A stretch of DNA of 8,180 bases, taken from the NCBI GenBank assembly GCA_001799195.1, contig MGSU01000142.1, forward strand, positions 6,887-15,066. Direction: 5' to 3'. Positions 6,297 through 8,180 of this stretch are shown in pieces. Origin of the DNA: Deltaproteobacteria bacterium RIFOXYA12_FULL_61_11 (GTDB taxonomy: Bacteria; Bdellovibrionota_F; JAHFAK01; YA12-FULL-61-11). Under the pieces are notes generated by a model that was not told the DNA's origin, searched no databases, and saw nothing but the letters and a program-made list of their open reading frames with translations. The number at the start of each line of letters is the position of its first letter. The first letter of the stretch is position 1. Position numbers and translations under genes: made by a program.

Positions 6297-6683
6297 ATGG
6301 AAAAGCTGCTCGTCTCGACGACCGAGGCCCCGGCCGCCCTGGCCGCATACTCCCAGGCAGTCAAGTGCGGGATGTTCTTGTTCACCTCTGGCCAGATCGC
6401 CCTCGATCCCGAGAAGAACGAGATGGTCAAGGGGGATGTCAAGGTACAGACCCGGCGGGTCCTCGATAACCTCAAGGCCGTGCTCGACGCCGCGGATTCG
6501 AACCTCGGCAACGTGCTCAAGGTGACGGTCTACCTGACCGACATGAACGACTATCCTAAGGTGAACGAAATCTATTCCCTGTATTTCGAGCATAACCCTC
6601 CGGCGCGGACCTGTGTCGCGGTCAGCGCCCTGCCGCGCGGAGCCAAGGTCGAGATCGATTGCGTGGCCCTGGTCGCCGTGTGA
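6297..6683 (+). CDS. ridA: RidA family enamine/imine deaminase
   Basis: The 128-residue protein has the full RidA (YjgF/YER057c/UK114) pattern: APAALAAYSQAV near the N-terminus (Tyr18), FTSGQIALDP, the segment VLKVTVYLTDMNDY, and the C-terminal active-site region PARTCVAV with Arg104 and Cys106, followed by VEID with Glu119. These correspond to Tyr17, Arg105, Cys107 and Glu120 of E. coli RidA. Such trimeric cytosolic enzymes hydrolyse reactive 2-aminoacrylate and related enamines/imines released by PLP enzymes, protecting other PLP enzymes. The start lies 1 base after the hpt stop, with GGAGGT (6283-6288) 8 bases upstream inside the hpt end. Being last in a phosphoribosyltransferase operon, it may act on imine products from nucleobase breakdown, but that is inference, since RidA genes sit in many contexts. 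Confidence 0.93.
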   Translation: MEKLLVSTTEAPAALAAYSQAVKCGMFLFTSGQIALDPEKNEMVKGDVKVQTRRVLDNLKAVLDAADSNLGNVLKVTVYLTDMNDYPKVNEIYSLYFEHNPPARTCVAVSALPRGAKVEIDCVALVAV

Positions 6684-6760
6684 GCCCTCGCCGGTCTTGA
6701 GGTCGTCGGCCCCGAATGCGGTTGTGACGTCGGTATTCTCGGGCCTCCCGGCTCGTTCGC

Positions 6761-6767
6761 AAGGTGG
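6761..6767 (+). promoter_or_regulatory. Ribosome binding site of the sulfatase-like gene
   Basis: AAGGTGG lies 6 bases before the GTG at 6774 and supports that start codon. In the rest of the 90-base gap after ridA (6684-6773) I see no convincing promoter boxes and no strong terminator hairpin, so read-through from the upstream operon is possible. Confidence 0.65.
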
Positions 6768-6773
6768 GACCTA

Positions 6774-8180
6774 GTGTCTTGCAAGCGGCCTCTCTTCTTC
6801 TGCCTCTTTTTGTTGGGCCTGCTTTTCGCTGGGTTCCTGGTCCGGTATGGGAGCGATCGGGTTGGTACTCCCCAGCGGCGCTGTACCATCAAGAACGTCG
6901 TGCTGGTCAGCCTGGACACCCTGCGCGCCGATGCGCTCGGGGCCTATGGGAACGCGGGGGAGTTCACCCCGAACCTCGATGCCCTGGCCGCATCGGGTTT
7001 CCTGTTCGAACGGGCCTATACCCACGCTCCGATGACCGCGCCGGCGCACATGTCGCTCTTGACCTCGACCCTGCCGTACGAGCACAAGGTCTGCAATACC
7101 GCGACCGAGGGCTGTACCTTCCCCCTGGGCAACCACCTGGTCACGCTCGCGGAGCTCCTCCAGGCTCGAGGCTTCGAGACCACCGCCTTCACCGGAGGTG
7201 GCTCGGTGGACGGAAGGTACGGCTTTGCTCGGGGGTTTCGGGCCTACCACGACAGCAGCGCCGATTTCGTCGCTTTCCCCGGTCCGGTCCTACACTGGTT
7301 GCGTCGGGCCCCGATCCAACGTCCCTTCTTCCTCTTCCTGCACACCTACAAGACGCATTCCCCCTATTTCCCGGAGCCACGGATACGCGAGCGCTTCTGC
7401 TCGGACCACCAAGGCCAGGTAGTGGTTTCTCCGCACGTTTTACATGACACCCTGTTGCGGCTGCTCGAGGAGGCCCCGGACGAACAAGCTGCAAAAGAGG
7501 TCTTCTGGTTGCTGGCCGACCGGGTCGAGGGCCTGCCGACAAGAGAACATCGCGCCTTGCGGGCGCTCGTCGCCCGAGGCCACAGCCCCGAACGTGCCCT
7601 CGAGGCAGCGGCCCTGTTGCGCGAAGCGGGAATGGAAGGGAGGTTGCCGCGCTATGGTGATCGCCTGTACTGGTCTGCGCTGTCCCATCCCTCGCAAACC
7701 TTGACGAGCGTGCGGGCGTATCGTTGCCTCTATCAAGCCGAGGCACGGGAACTCGACGCCGTGGTCGGCCTCTTGCTGGACACCCTCGCCGAAACGCGCC
7801 GTATCAACAACACCTTGCTGGTGGTGCTCTCGGATCACGGCGAGGAATTCCTCGACCACGGGGGGATGGGGCACGGCATGACCCTCTACGAAGAAGCGCT
7901 CCGCGTGCCGCTGATCGTGAAGCACCCCTGCGCCGCCGAGCCCCTGCGCATCCCGCAAGAGGTCGGGCTCATCGACGTCGCGCCGACGATTCTCGAGCTG
8001 CTCGGCCTTCCCCTCCCCAAGGGGTTCCGAGGGAGATCCCTCGTGCCGTTGTTGCACGGGGAAGCTCTCGAGGAGCGTGCGGTGTATGCGGAACTCGCCC
8101 CGGTGGGGCCGGAGGTGACCTCACGGCCGAGGCAGGGTTGTGCGCTGGTCCTTGGCCGACGCAAGCTTGTACAACTCGAC
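6774..8180 (+). CDS. Membrane-anchored sulfatase/alkaline-phosphatase superfamily enzyme (C-terminus outside window)
   Basis: 469 codons are open to the right edge. Residues 6-23 form a hydrophobic segment after Lys4-Arg5: a signal anchor or signal peptide, so the domain is probably extracytoplasmic. The sulfatase-type core follows: SLDTLRADALGAYG (metal-ligand Asp48), the nucleophile loop APMTAPAHMSLLTS with Thr88 where sulfatases carry Cys/Ser, HTYKTHSPYFPEP (His190, His195), LYQAEARELD (320-328), the metal-binding SDHGEEFLDHG (Asp354, His355), GMGHGM (His367) and IDVAPTILELLG (400-411). A C-x-P-x-R motif is absent, being replaced by T-x-P-A-H. Thr nucleophiles are known in phosphoethanolamine and phosphoglycerol transferases of this superfamily, so phospho-ester chemistry is more likely than sulfate hydrolysis. 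An extra helical stretch of about 90 residues (about 222-312) interrupts the usual core. The start is a GTG with a good Shine-Dalgarno sequence. The natural substrate is unknown. Confidence 0.85.
   Translation, partial: MSCKRPLFFCLFLLGLLFAGFLVRYGSDRVGTPQRRCTIKNVVLVSLDTLRADALGAYGNAGEFTPNLDALAASGFLFERAYTHAPMTAPAHMSLLTSTLPYEHKVCNTATEGCTFPLGNHLVTLAELLQARGFETTAFTGGGSVDGRYGFARGFRAYHDSSADFVAFPGPVLHWLRRAPIQRPFFLFLHTYKTHSPYFPEPRIRERFCSDHQGQVVVSPHVLHDTLLRLLEEAPDEQAAKEVFWLLADRVEGLPTREHRALRALVARGHSPERALEAAALLREAGMEGRLPRYGDRLYWSALSHPSQTLTSVRAYRCLYQAEARELDAVVGLLLDTLAETRRINNTLLVVLSDHGEEFLDHGGMGHGMTLYEEALRVPLIVKHPCAAEPLRIPQEVGLIDVAPTILELLGLPLPKGFRGRSLVPLLHGEALEERAVYAELAPVGPEVTSRPRQGCALVLGRRKLVQLD

Noticed and set aside
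6684-6773. Possible terminator or promoter between ridA and the sulfatase-like gene.
   Set aside because: I found no GC-rich stem followed by a T run and no paired -35/-10 boxes with proper spacing.
6764-7447. Plus-strand frame of 227 codons at the start of the sulfatase-like gene.
   Set aside because: It is in a different register from the frame carrying the SLDTLRAD, T-x-P-A-H and SDHGEE motifs. The translation is Gly/Pro/Arg-rich with no motif.
7575-7631. RGHSPERALEAAALLREAG in the sulfatase-like protein resembles the AGFSPEEA..W..AG unit of the lipoprotein.
   Set aside because: It is a single occurrence with no Trp, and the likeness is that of any S/T-P-E-capped helix. This is not enough to claim common origin.

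Overview
The window is GC-rich bacterial chromosome. It is gene-dense, with Shine-Dalgarno sequences before most starts, housekeeping genes and one lipoprotein signal peptide, so it comes from a Gram-negative bacterium. The long (271-residue) form of the uracil phosphoribosyltransferase and the sulfatase-type exported enzyme remind me of Myxococcota and related former deltaproteobacteria. That placement is inference from memory, not a database match.

Left half (1-4008, minus strand): one uninterrupted frame of 1336 codons, still open at the left edge. It encodes a lipoprotein built almost wholly from short Trp-anchored helical units of the type W-K-x-A-G-F-[TS]-P-x-E-A-x-x-W. About 103 of its 1336 residues are tryptophan. 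The tryptophans fall at set steps of 13, 14 and 10 residues, which assemble into 50-residue modules (13+14+13+10) interspersed with 23-residue half-modules (13+10). I do not recognise it as a named family, and it is the most unusual object here. A close match to a sigma70-type promoter sits just upstream, with its -35 box overlapping the stop codon of the gene before it.

Centre (4097-4867, minus strand): tlyA, an S4 plus FtsJ-type rRNA 2'-O-methyltransferase, upstream of and co-directional with the lipoprotein gene. It diverges from the plus-strand genes across a 71-base gap that should hold the promoters for both directions.

Right half (4939-8180, plus strand): upp-like uracil phosphoribosyltransferase, hpt (hypoxanthine phosphoribosyltransferase) and ridA are packed 4 bases and 1 base apart, which looks like one nucleobase-salvage operon with an enamine/imine deaminase as its last member. 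After a 90-base gap comes the first 469 codons of a membrane-anchored or exported sulfatase/alkaline-phosphatase superfamily enzyme that runs off the right edge. Its predicted nucleophile position is threonine, so it is probably a phospho-ester hydrolase or transferase, or an inactive relative, and not a formylglycine sulfatase.

No tRNA, rRNA, CRISPR array, insertion sequence or phage gene was seen. No intergenic gap exceeds 90 bases.
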